Shown here: positions 1-7,976 of the stretch, piece by piece
Layout of the letters: every line of letters starts with the position of its first letter
Numbering within the stretch: the stretch's first letter is position 1
Origin: Streptomyces ureilyticus
GTDB lineage: Bacteria; Actinomycetota; Actinomycetes; Streptomycetales; Streptomycetaceae
Length of the DNA stretch: 48,547 bases
Direction of reading: 5' to 3'
Assembly: GCF_011045025.1 (NCBI RefSeq)
Contig: NZ_JAAKZX010000057.1
Location: 1-48,547 of the forward strand
The notes under the pieces: generated by a model
Database searches by the model: none
Seen by the model: the letters and a program-made list of their open reading frames with translations, nothing else
What the model was told of the DNA's origin: nothing
Translations under genes and position numbers: made by a program

Positions 1-80
1 AGCTTGCCGAACTGACGAGGGCTCAGCCCGGTGAACGGGGCTATCCAGGACGGCTCCGACGCCGTGATCACACCAGACAC
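1..80 (-). CDS. IS transposase, N-terminal part (cut by window edge)
   Basis: The reverse strand is open from a GTG at 80 to the window edge and reads SGVITASEPSWIAPFTGL followed by SPRQFGK. This resembles the N-terminus of IS5-type transposases common in Streptomyces. An in-frame stop lies just upstream, so GTG 80 (or the GTG three codons later) is the likely start. Only about 26 residues are visible, so family assignment is tentative. It marks the left edge of the window as mobile-element DNA. Confidence 0.45.
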   Translation of the reverse strand, partial: MSGVITASEPSWIAPFTGLSPRQFGK

Positions 81-108
81 GACAAGATCATCTCACCCGT
101 GACCAGCA

Positions 109-125
109 CTTACGGGACAGCCCTT
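109..125. repeat. Probable terminal end of the edge insertion sequence
   Basis: The stretch cttacgggacagccctt lies about 30 bp upstream of the partial transposase. It resembles the ends of Streptomyces IS5-type elements. The partner end is outside the window, so this is a resemblance only. From here to the response-regulator start at 377 I see no gene, only presumed promoter DNA. Confidence 0.3.
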
Positions 126-376
126 AGCTTCCGGGTTCGGTATGTAACCCGGCGTTCCCCTCACGTTATGACCATCGTGCGGATGTTGAGAGTTTCATAG
201 TGATTCATCGCTGCCATGACGAGCCTGGCAGCGGGGCAAGCGCATCGGCCGAAACGGGATCGTTCGCAATCCGCTGCGCGGGGTACGTGCCATGATGCCG
301 CGATCATCGCGTGCCACGAATGCGATTTCAAAGGCGCCGTCACGTCATGATCGCATCGACAAGACAGGAGCAAGCA

Positions 377-1111
377 TTGATCGACCAAGAAGTGCGCTTA
401 CTGGTCGTCGCGGATTGCGAAGCCGTGGAGGCGATGATCAAGGACCTTGAACGCCACGGTTTCGGGACCGAAGCGGCTGCGACGGGTGCAGAAGCAATGG
501 TCGCCGTACACGACGTCGACGTAGTGCTCATAGATCTTGACCTCAAGGTCTTTGACGGACTCACGCTGTGCAAGAGAATCCGCGAGGCCAGTCACGTCCC
601 GATGATCGCTTTCTCTTCCAAGGGCGAGTCCGACCGGGTGCTGGCCCTGGAAATAGGGTGTGACGACTGCATCGTGAAGCCTTATCCCAGTCGCGAGCTC
701 ATGGCGCGTCTTGAAGCGCTGCTGCGGAGGGTACGGGCCAAACCCCAACCGTTACTGGTCGCTGACCAACTGGAGATCGATCCCAATCTGCGAGAGGTCC
801 GGGTCGGTGGCGAAATCATCGGACTGACCCGCACGGAGTTCGAGATCCTCCACCTGCTCGCGGGCGAGCCGGGGAAGATCTTCTCCCGGTCCGAGCTGCT
901 GCGGCGCGTGTGGGCCTACGACAACACGGACCCGGAAGTGACGTCGCTGGCCAGCCGGACGATCGACACGCACCTGAGCAGCATCCGCAAGAAGCTCGGT
1001 TCCCCGCAGTGGATCGTCACGGTGCGCGGGATCGGCTTCAGGTTCGGCAATGAGACGGTATCGGGAGAGTTGAGGACGGGAGAGTTGAGGACGGGTGAGT
1101 TGGACGGGTGA
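377..1111 (+). CDS. OmpR/PhoB-type response regulator
   Basis: A DNA-binding response regulator of 244 aa. The receiver starts at LLVVADCE; the phospho-acceptor Asp lies in VVLIDLDL; Ser replaces the usual switch Thr (MIAFSS) and the conserved Lys is in CIVKPY. One residue of the usual acidic pair is Ala (VADCE), so phosphorylation may be weak or absent, as in atypical regulators of antibiotic clusters. The C-terminal winged helix is complete, with EFEILHLLAGEPGKIFSR, RTIDTHLSSIRKKLG and VTVRGIGFRFG. I chose the TTG at 377 because AGGAG sits 6 nt upstream and the receiver then starts directly; GTG 311 and ATG 347 lack a convincing ribosome site. No histidine kinase is adjacent. The C-terminus is a short repeat (see 1063-1107). 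It may regulate the neighbouring cluster, but this is inference. Confidence 0.85.
   Translation: MIDQEVRLLVVADCEAVEAMIKDLERHGFGTEAAATGAEAMVAVHDVDVVLIDLDLKVFDGLTLCKRIREASHVPMIAFSSKGESDRVLALEIGCDDCIVKPYPSRELMARLEALLRRVRAKPQPLLVADQLEIDPNLREVRVGGEIIGLTRTEFEILHLLAGEPGKIFSRSELLRRVWAYDNTDPEVTSLASRTIDTHLSSIRKKLGSPQWIVTVRGIGFRFGNETVSGELRTGELRTGELDG
1063..1107 (+). repeat. Three tandem 15-bp units at the 3' end of the response-regulator gene
   Basis: The unit gggagagttgaggac occurs twice without change and a third, degenerate copy follows up to the stop codon. Translated, it gives a repeating SGELRT/GELRT/GELDG tail beyond the winged helix. The unit length is a multiple of three, so copy-number changes keep the reading frame. 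Confidence 0.85.
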
Positions 1112-1169
1112 GTAGAAGACCCTTTCTGCGGGCCGTGCAGTGGTCCCGGGCGGTGCCATGGCGACGGGA

Positions 1170-3404
1170 TCAGACGGTTTCGTGCAGCGCCTCGGCGGTG
1201 GCCGTGGAAGTGATGCCGGCGACGGGCCCCTGATAGAGGATCTGCCCGCCGTGCTTTCCGGGTCCGGGGCCGAGGTCGATGATCCAGTCGGCCTGTCGGA
1301 TAACGTCGAGGTTGTGCTCGATCAGCACGACGGTGTGACCGTGGTCCACCAGGCTGTCGAGGTGGCTCAGCAGGGTGTCGATGTCGCGTAGGTGCAGGCC
1401 TGTAGTGGGCTCGTCGAGGATGTAGAGGGTCGGGTCGATGGAGTCCCGGAGCTCCTTGGCGATCTTCACGCGCTGGCATTCACCTCCGGAGAGCGACGTG
1501 AGGGGCTGGCCGAGTCGGAGGTAGCCCAGGCCGACCTCGTCGAGGTGGCGCAGCGCCTTGGTGACCGTGCGATCGGAGAGCCGGTCGATGGCGTCGGTGA
1601 CCGTGAGGTCGTCGATGTCGGCGATGGACAGCCCGTCGACCCGGTACTCCAGGACCTCGGGCGTGAACCGGCGCCCCTGGCAGGCCTCGCAGACCGTTTC
1701 CTGATCCTCCATGAACGCCAGGTCGGTGGCGACGGTCCCGAGGCCCTTGCATTGGGGGCAGGCGCCCTCGGAGTTGGCGCTGAACAGGCCGGCTGGGACC
1801 TGGTTGTGGCGTGCGAAAACCTTACGGATGGGGGTCGCTATCCCGGTGTAGGTGATGGGGGTCGAGCGGCGGTTGGTGCTGACCTGTTTCTGGTCGATCA
1901 CGACCGCGTCGTGCTGGGCGACGAGTTCGCTCGCGAGACTGGATTTCCCGGAGCCGGCCACGCCGGTGAGCACGGTTGTCACGCCCGTCGGAATGTCCAC
2001 GGTCACGTTCTTGAGGTTGTTGCGCGTGGCGTCGGCCACGGTGATGTGTCCTCGCGGCGTCCGCGGATCGTCCTTGATGGGCCGACGCTGTGACAGCGCC
2101 GCCGTCGTGGCGGTGCCGGCCGTGCCGAGGCCACGGAAGCTGCCCTGGTAGACGAGTGTTCCGCCGTGCGCGCCCGCGAGGGGCCCGACCTCGATGATCT
2201 GGTCGGCGATGGCCATGACGGCGGGGTCGTGCTCGACCACGAGGACGCTGTTGCCCTTGTCCCGGAGCTGCTTGAGCAGCTCGGTCATGGAGGAGATGTC
2301 GTGGGGGTGCAGTCCGACGGTGGGTTCGTCGAATACGTAGAGCATCTCGGTGAGGCTGCTGCCCAGGTGCTTGACGGTCTTGATCCGCTGGGACTCGCCG
2401 CCCGAGAGCGTCGTGGTGGCGCGGCCGAGGTGGAGGTAGCCGAGCCCGATGGTGATCATCGCCTGGAGTCGTTCTGTAAGCGCGGCCACCACCGGTGCCA
2501 CGGTTGCGTCACTCACGCCCGTCACCAGCTCCGCGAGCTCATCGACCTCCATCCGCGCCATCTCGCCGATGGTGTGGCCGAGCACCGTGGCCGCCCGACT
2601 CGCCTTGTTGAGACGGTCCCCGCAGCAGTCCGGGCACACCTTGGAACGGGTGAACTTGGCGAGGGTTTCCTTCTTGCGGTCGTTCATGTCGTCGGAGGTG
2701 CGCAGGTAGATGCGCTCGAACCGCTCGACGACACCCTGGTAGCCCTTGGGAAGCCGGTCCGCCAGCGACCCGGCGGACCCGATGCCGTACAGCAGCGCGT
2801 CCCGCTCGGTCCGGCTCCAGTGGCGCAGCGGCTTGTCGACGTCGAAGACGCCGATGTCGGCGAAGTTCGTGTACCAGTAACCGCTGACGGCGAACCCGGG
2901 CAGCAGGACGGCGCCCTCGCGCAGCGACCTGTCCAGGTCGATGAAACGGTCGACGGCGCTGGCCATGACCTCGCCGATGCCGGAGCAGGTGGGGCACATG
3001 CCGGCCGGGTCGTTGAAGGAGAAGTGGCTGGACTCGCCGACGTGCGGTGTGCTCACCCGGGAGAACAGCAGCCTGAGATAGGTCCAGGTGTCCGTGATCG
3101 TGCCGACCGTGGAGCGGGCGTTCCCGCCCAGGCGCCGCTGGTCGATCACCACCACCGGGGAGAGCCCCCCGATCTCGCCGACCTCGGGGCGCGTCCACTT
3201 CGGCAGCCGATTGCGGAGGTAGGGCGGGAACGTCTCGTGCAGCTGGTAGCTCGCCTCCGCAGCGATTGTGTCGAACACCAGCGACGACTTGCCCGAGCCC
3301 GACACGCCGACGAAGACCACGACTTGTGAGCGGGGCACGTCCACGTCGAGGTCTTGCAGGTTGTGGGTACGGGCTCGCCTGATCCGGATCCTTCGGTTGG
3401 ACAT
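1170..3404 (-). CDS. UvrA-like ABC ATPase, probable PBD self-resistance protein
   Basis: A 744-aa excinuclease-A paralogue. It has two ABC modules: Walker A GVSGSGKSSL near residue 33 and GVAGSGKSSL in the second half, signatures LSGGESQR and LSGGECQR, Walker B VFDEPT and ILDEPT, and zinc-finger Cys pairs (CPTC, CPDCCGDR, CPQC, CEAC). It is about 200 residues shorter than housekeeping UvrA, as in the DrrC/UvrA2 class found in clusters of DNA-binding drugs. PBDs alkylate guanine N2, and UvrA-like proteins are known in PBD clusters, so removing or recognising adducts as self-resistance is a sensible role. I placed the start at ATG 3404 (SNRRIRIRRARTHNL), where family homology begins. An upstream ATG at 3485 would run into the divergent regulator gene. 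It converges with the response regulator. Confidence 0.88.
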   Translation of the reverse strand: MSNRRIRIRRARTHNLQDLDVDVPRSQVVVFVGVSGSGKSSLVFDTIAAEASYQLHETFPPYLRNRLPKWTRPEVGEIGGLSPVVVIDQRRLGGNARSTVGTITDTWTYLRLLFSRVSTPHVGESSHFSFNDPAGMCPTCSGIGEVMASAVDRFIDLDRSLREGAVLLPGFAVSGYWYTNFADIGVFDVDKPLRHWSRTERDALLYGIGSAGSLADRLPKGYQGVVERFERIYLRTSDDMNDRKKETLAKFTRSKVCPDCCGDRLNKASRAATVLGHTIGEMARMEVDELAELVTGVSDATVAPVVAALTERLQAMITIGLGYLHLGRATTTLSGGESQRIKTVKHLGSSLTEMLYVFDEPTVGLHPHDISSMTELLKQLRDKGNSVLVVEHDPAVMAIADQIIEVGPLAGAHGGTLVYQGSFRGLGTAGTATTAALSQRRPIKDDPRTPRGHITVADATRNNLKNVTVDIPTGVTTVLTGVAGSGKSSLASELVAQHDAVVIDQKQVSTNRRSTPITYTGIATPIRKVFARHNQVPAGLFSANSEGACPQCKGLGTVATDLAFMEDQETVCEACQGRRFTPEVLEYRVDGLSIADIDDLTVTDAIDRLSDRTVTKALRHLDEVGLGYLRLGQPLTSLSGGECQRVKIAKELRDSIDPTLYILDEPTTGLHLRDIDTLLSHLDSLVDHGHTVVLIEHNLDVIRQADWIIDLGPGPGKHGGQILYQGPVAGITSTATAEALHETV

Positions 3405-3467
3405 GTTCAGGACCGTACCGCCAGATGTGGACGGTAAGTGGCCGCGACTGTCTGCGACGATGCGGTC

Positions 3468-4408
3468 ATGGCCGACGTCAGGCATCGCCTCCTCGCTCCG
3501 CTAGTCGTGCTGGAGTCGGGCAAGACGTTCACGGGTGAGGAGCCGGCGGCCCGGCTGGACGTCGCCCACGCACCCTGCGGCGCGACATCAACCGGCTCTG
3601 CGGCTAGGGATATTCGGTCAAGACGCAGCCGGGCCCGGGCGGCTACTACCGGCTCACGGCCGAACGGACCATGCCCCCGCTGCTGCTCGACGACGACGCC
3701 ATCGCGACCCTGCTGGGCCTGGCCGCCTTCGGCGCGACCGGCAACGCGCGCGAGGGCAGCGTCGACGACGCGGCGATCCGCGCCTACGGCAAGGTCGATC
3801 AGTACCTGCCCAAACGGCTGCGCCCCCGCTTGACCGCGCTGCGCACTGGACTGGAGACCACGCCGACGCCGGGCATCAGCGCCCAGACGATGAGCACGCT
3901 CGCCGAAGCGATCACGCACGAGCGCGTCGTGACGTTCCACTACGTCGGCGCGAACGGGACGGCCACCTCGCGCAGGGTCGAGACCTATCGCCAGATCCAC
4001 CTGCTCCTGAAGTGGTACCTGCTGGGACGGGACACCGGCAAGGAGGACTGGCGCGTGTTCCGCATCGACCGCGTCAGTGAACTCCAGGCGCAGAGCAGGA
4101 TGTTCGCACCGCGCGCGCTGCCGACGGGGACCGGAGTCGACTGCCTCCGCCAGGGCGTCAACAGAAACCGGCAGCGTGTGGTGGTGACGATCGACGCCCC
4201 GATGACGCAGGTGGCGGACGCGTTCGGGCATGAGGACATCGACCTCACGGTGGCCGCCGAAGGCGGGATGCACGCCGTCCTCATGCTCGACTTCTGGCAG
4301 TGGCTCCGGCCGCGTCTGGCCTTCCTCGACGCCGACTTCTGCGTCGAGGAGTCCGCGGAGTTCCGCGAGGTGTTGCGGCGGTTCGGTGCCCACCTGGGCC
4401 GTCAGTGA
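3468..4408 (+). pseudogene. WYL-domain transcriptional regulator with broken HTH
   Basis: The reading frame starts at ATG 3468 with a DeoR/YobV-like winged-helix N-terminus (ADVRHRLLAPLVVLES, EEPAARLDV). It loses one base near 3574, continues in another frame as RTLRRDINRLCG, and then meets an in-frame TAG at 3605-3607 before GYSVKTQPGPGGYYRL. From ATG 3671 the rest is open: the WYL domain (VVTFHYVGANG, WYLLGRDTGKEDWRVFRIDRV) and the WCX C-terminal region look intact over 245 aa. Such regulators usually control the adjacent divergent gene, here the UvrA-like resistance gene. With two lesions in the DNA-binding half, either the gene is dead or only a DNA-blind effector domain is made. A sequencing error could explain one lesion but less easily both. 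Confidence 0.8.
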
Positions 4409-4415
4409 CCGGCCC

Positions 4416-4429
4416 GCCGTCCCGACGGC
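4416..4429. terminator. Short hairpin between convergent genes
   Basis: gccgt-cccg-acggc forms a 5-bp GC stem with a 4-nt loop in the 29-bp gap between the WYL gene and the convergent amine oxidase. There is no T-run, so it is at best a weak bidirectional terminator. Confidence 0.3.
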
Positions 4430-4437
4430 ACGCGACA

Positions 4438-5880
4438 TCACGAGCCCGACAGTTCGAGGAGAACCCGGACGGCGGACTCCAGCGCGTAGTTCATGGACCC
4501 TCCATTGGGCTCGTAGGAGGTGTGCTCGCCGGCGAAGTGGATCCGTCCCTCCGGGCGCCGTGCGGGTTCCATCAACGCGTGGTGGCCCAGCTCCGGGAGC
4601 ACGTACGCGCCCCCTATATGCCGCTCGTTGTCCCAGGAGAAGGACGTGCCGAGCTCGAAGTTCGCGCGCGTGCCGGGCAGAAGCGGCTCGACCTCGTCGA
4701 GCGCGAAATCGACGCGCTCCTCCGGGCCCATGCTTGCCACCGCCTGAGCGGACCAACCACTGAACCAGCACTCGAGAATCTTCCGCCCCGCCGGCCGCAG
4801 CGGCATGGCGTCACGCACGGCGCGGACCGGGCCGTCGGTGGACAGCATCAGCTGCTTCTCCGGCCAGAACTGCCTGCGCATCTGGAGGAAGACGCGAGTG
4901 GCCGACGTGTACCGCATCCGGCGCATGGTCGCGTGCTTCTCCGGGGACAGCCGGGCCATCCCCAGGTTGATGTGCCGCATGCCCACGAAGGGCGCGGTGA
5001 CGATGACGCGGTCCGCGGTGAGCGTCTGGAGCCGGTTGCGGTCCAGGAAGGTCACCCGCACCTCGTGGTCGTCCTGCGTGATCCGCACCACGGGCGCCCG
5101 GTAGAGGACATGATCCGCGACCTTGTCGGCCAGGGCCCGGGCCAGCATGTCCGTACCGCCCTTGATCTTGCGCCACTCGGCACCCGCCGCTGACAGGGAC
5201 CACGGGCCCGACTCGTAGCGTGCCCACGCCATGGCCGACGCGGTTCCCAGCTCGTTCCCGCGCATCTCCAGGAAGTACGGCTCGATCAGGCTGATCGCGG
5301 CGGCGGAGGCGCCCCGGGCCTCAAGCACCTCGCGCACCGAGAGTTGGTCGAGCTCCAGCAGCCGCGGCGACGGGCCCCAGAGCGGCGCCAGGATCTCCGG
5401 GCCGATGTCCTTGTTCGGCTTCGTGACGTACCTGGCCACCATCTCCTCGATGGTCAGGTCCCGCTCGTCCGGGTGCAGGCCCAGGAGGTCGGCGTGGTCC
5501 GCTGTCTGGTCCGGCCGGATGCGCGTGCCCTCGCGGCAGTACGAGAAGTCCGTGCCGACGAGGTCGCTCGGTTCGGTCTCGACCCCCATCTCGCGCAGAT
5601 AGTGCACGGTGTAGTCGTCGCACTGGGTCGACACCGTCAGTGCGCCGGCCTCGGCTTGGAGACCGTCGGCGAACGGGGCGCGCAGGGTCCTGGTCCGGCC
5701 ACCCGGATGGCCGGACGCCTCCAGCACCGTGACGCGCGTGCCCCGCTTGGTCAGCTCGTACGCGGCGCAGAGGCCAGCCAGACCCGCACCCACGATGACG
5801 ACGTGACCGATGCCGCTGTGGGGCGGCGGGAGGCCGTTGTCGAGGGCGGTCCGTGTGTCTTGCTGAGTCGGCCAGGACAC
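4438..5880 (-). CDS. FAD-dependent amine oxidase (MAO / L-amino-acid oxidase family)
   Basis: A 480-aa flavoprotein. The N-terminal Rossmann motif is VVIVGAGLAGLCAAYEL, followed by the adenine-binding VLEASGHPGGRTRTL. The C-terminal FAD motif RIHFAGEHTSYEPNGG is typical of monoamine, polyamine and L-amino-acid oxidases. It oxidises a C-N bond to an imine with release of peroxide; the substrate is not evident. It is the last gene of the leftward operon, 52 bp after the MFS gene. GTG 5880 is preferred because GGGAG lies about 6 nt upstream; GTG 5904 is possible. In a PBD pathway it could act on the proline-derived moiety or a late intermediate, but this is unproven. Confidence 0.85.
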   Translation of the reverse strand: MSWPTQQDTRTALDNGLPPPHSGIGHVVIVGAGLAGLCAAYELTKRGTRVTVLEASGHPGGRTRTLRAPFADGLQAEAGALTVSTQCDDYTVHYLREMGVETEPSDLVGTDFSYCREGTRIRPDQTADHADLLGLHPDERDLTIEEMVARYVTKPNKDIGPEILAPLWGPSPRLLELDQLSVREVLEARGASAAAISLIEPYFLEMRGNELGTASAMAWARYESGPWSLSAAGAEWRKIKGGTDMLARALADKVADHVLYRAPVVRITQDDHEVRVTFLDRNRLQTLTADRVIVTAPFVGMRHINLGMARLSPEKHATMRRMRYTSATRVFLQMRRQFWPEKQLMLSTDGPVRAVRDAMPLRPAGRKILECWFSGWSAQAVASMGPEERVDFALDEVEPLLPGTRANFELGTSFSWDNERHIGGAYVLPELGHHALMEPARRPEGRIHFAGEHTSYEPNGGSMNYALESAVRVLLELSGS

Positions 5881-5932
5881 TGTTCTCCCTTTCGTCGGGG
5901 TCACCGGGGCATGGGGGTGGACGGCATGCGGC

Positions 5933-7111
5933 TCATGGCGTCACGCGGACTTCCTGGCGTCCTTCGTGGCGAGCCCCGGTGCGCTTTCGGAAATCGGGGG
6001 TGAGGGTGAGCAGCCCGAGGAAGGCCATGACCGCGCCGCTCCACAGCGGCGCGGACAGACCGTGCCCGGCGCTGATCCCGAGGCCGCCGAGCCAGGGGCC
6101 GATGGCCACACCGACGTTGATCGCGGACCCGTTGAGGGAGTTCACCAGAGTGCCGTTGTTGGACAATGCCATGACGCGGGTGGCCATCGCCGGGTTGAGC
6201 GGCAGCCCGATCAGGCCGAGAAGGACGGTGGCGACGATCACCGGCACCTGGTGGGTGAGCGTCAGCGCGAAGCCGGCCAGCACGAGGGTCAGCGCGGTGA
6301 GCCCGCCGACGAGTATCGGCTTGGTGTAGCGGTCCGCGTACCGCCCCACGACGGCGTTGCCCACCACGGTCGCCAGGCCGTACACGGCGAACAGCACGGG
6401 AACGGTCGACCGCGAGAAGCCGCCGGCATCGGTGAAGATCGGCGACAGGTAGGTGAAGCCGGTCACGGCCGCCCCGATGACGAGGGCGTTGGTCGCATAC
6501 GCGCCCCACAGCCGTCCGCTGCGCAGAGCCGGGATCTCCGTGGGCAGGTCGAGCGTCTGGGTCTCTCCGCGGGCCGGGACCTTCAGCACGACCGCGACGA
6601 TGCACACGAGGGCCAGGGCGCCGACGATCCAGAAGCTCGCCCGCCACCCGAGGTGCTGCTCGATGAGCGACGCGGCGGGCAGGCTGACGACCTGGGCGAT
6701 GGTGAGGCCGCCGTAGAGGACCGACATCGCCCGGCCGCGGTGCTCGGCGCCGACGAGCTGCACGCAGACCGCGGCGGCCACGCCGAAGAACGCGGACGCG
6801 GCCAGCGCCGTTACCACGCGTGCCACCGCGAGCACCCAGTAGCTCGGGGCGAGTGCGGCGATCATCTGGCCGATGACGAAGACGACGAGCAGCCAGATCA
6901 GTGACCGCTTCGGTGGAAGCTCGCGCATCGCGATGGTCAGGGACGGGCCGCCGACGACCATCCCCACGGCGAAGATCGAGATCAGGTACCCGACCGCGGC
7001 GACGGAGACGCCGAACTCGGACGCGATCCCGGGGATCAGCCCGGCCACCATGATCTCGGTGGTGTTGAGTGTGAAGATCGCGACACCCAGCACGTACACG
7101 GCAAAAGGCAT
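5933..7111 (-). CDS. MFS drug/sugar-efflux family transporter
   Basis: A 392-aa membrane protein with about 12 hydrophobic helices, beginning MPFAVYVLGVAIFTLNTTEIM, which is typical of the DHA1 group (AraJ/YdhP/Cmx type). It probably exports the cluster product or an intermediate across the cytoplasmic membrane using the proton gradient. ATG 7111 is preceded by GGAAG about 10 nt upstream, while the longer frame starting at 7171 overlaps the VOC gene. It lies 26 bp after the VOC gene and 52 bp before the amine oxidase, so it is part of the leftward operon. Confidence 0.85.
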   Translation of the reverse strand: MPFAVYVLGVAIFTLNTTEIMVAGLIPGIASEFGVSVAAVGYLISIFAVGMVVGGPSLTIAMRELPPKRSLIWLLVVFVIGQMIAALAPSYWVLAVARVVTALAASAFFGVAAAVCVQLVGAEHRGRAMSVLYGGLTIAQVVSLPAASLIEQHLGWRASFWIVGALALVCIVAVVLKVPARGETQTLDLPTEIPALRSGRLWGAYATNALVIGAAVTGFTYLSPIFTDAGGFSRSTVPVLFAVYGLATVVGNAVVGRYADRYTKPILVGGLTALTLVLAGFALTLTHQVPVIVATVLLGLIGLPLNPAMATRVMALSNNGTLVNSLNGSAINVGVAIGPWLGGLGISAGHGLSAPLWSGAVMAFLGLLTLTPDFRKRTGARHEGRQEVRVTP

Positions 7112-7137
7112 GACTATGTCTCTTCCACGAACCGGCT

Positions 7138-7902
7138 TCACTCGGCCGACGGCAGGGCGAACGTGCTCCACCGGTTGCCGAAGGGATCGAGGAACTGTCC
7201 GACCACCACTCCGTTCGCATCCGAGACGGGACCCATCACCCGGCGTCCTCCAGCCGCCTCGGCGCGCTCCAGCACAGCCGGGACGTCGGCGACGCGCACC
7301 CCGGGGATCGCGTAGTCGGCCATGCCGTCGAGAACGCCGCCGATCTCACTGGACGCCCCGGGCGGCACAACGCCGTAGTACGCCACGCTTTCGACCGCCT
7401 TGTCGCGTTCGGTGGTCCAGCCGAACGCCTTCTTGTAGAACTCCTGCGTCGTGACGAGGTCGGTGGTCCCGATCTCGAAGAACCCCATGGCGTTCAGCAC
7501 GGGGGCGGCGTCGCGAGCAGCGGCCGGATCCCGCCGCGCGGCGGGCTCGAACAGCCCGAGCCGGTTGCCCCGCACGTCGATGACCACCGCGTGGATGTCG
7601 CCCGCGGGCGTGCGCTCGGGCTGCTCGGCGAGCGCCGCGCCGAGCGGCTCCAGGCGGCGGACCTCCGCCGCCGCGTCGGAGCAGATGACGCTGATGCACA
7701 GGGTGTCCCGGCCGCCGCCGCGCAGCGCCCCCATGCTCGTTGCGGCACCGGGTGCGGTGATCGTGCGGTACGTGTCGTCGCTGCCGAACGAGTTGAAACT
7801 CCAGCCGAAGAGCTCCTGGTAGAACTGCCGGCTGCGGGACGGGTCGGTGGCGGTGATCTCGAACCAGCCCACCATGGCCGGGTGGGAGTCCGACGTGCTC
7901 AT
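7138..7902 (-). CDS. Two-domain VOC (glyoxalase/bleomycin-resistance-like) protein
   Basis: A 254-aa protein with two tandem VOC modules (HPAMVGWFEITATDPSRSRQ near the start and NAMGFFEIGTTDLVTTQEF after residue 120), each ending in a GNR-L/F strand. The fold is used for metal enzymes and for drug-binding resistance proteins. The substrate is unknown; binding of the reactive product or cofactor-free lyase chemistry are both possible. AAGGAG sits 7 nt before ATG 7902, which settles the start. It is distinct from the single-domain extradiol dioxygenase at 24404. It lies 74 bp after the amidotransferase gene. Confidence 0.75.
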   Translation of the reverse strand: MSTSDSHPAMVGWFEITATDPSRSRQFYQELFGWSFNSFGSDDTYRTITAPGAATSMGALRGGGRDTLCISVICSDAAAEVRRLEPLGAALAEQPERTPAGDIHAVVIDVRGNRLGLFEPAARRDPAAARDAAPVLNAMGFFEIGTTDLVTTQEFYKKAFGWTTERDKAVESVAYYGVVPPGASSEIGGVLDGMADYAIPGVRVADVPAVLERAEAAGGRRVMGPVSDANGVVVGQFLDPFGNRWSTFALPSAE

Positions 7903-7976
7903 CAGCACTCCTTGCTTGTCGGATGATGCTTGCCGGATGGCGTTTCGGGCGCGGGGGGAACCCGTGGCCCGGGGGC

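Noticed and set aside
1063..1107. CRISPR-like array
   Set aside because: Three contiguous 15-bp units without spacers, inside the end of a coding frame.
1392..3329. Large plus-strand frames opposite the UvrA-like gene
   Set aside because: They lack recognisable motifs and lie opposite a gene with two complete ABC modules.
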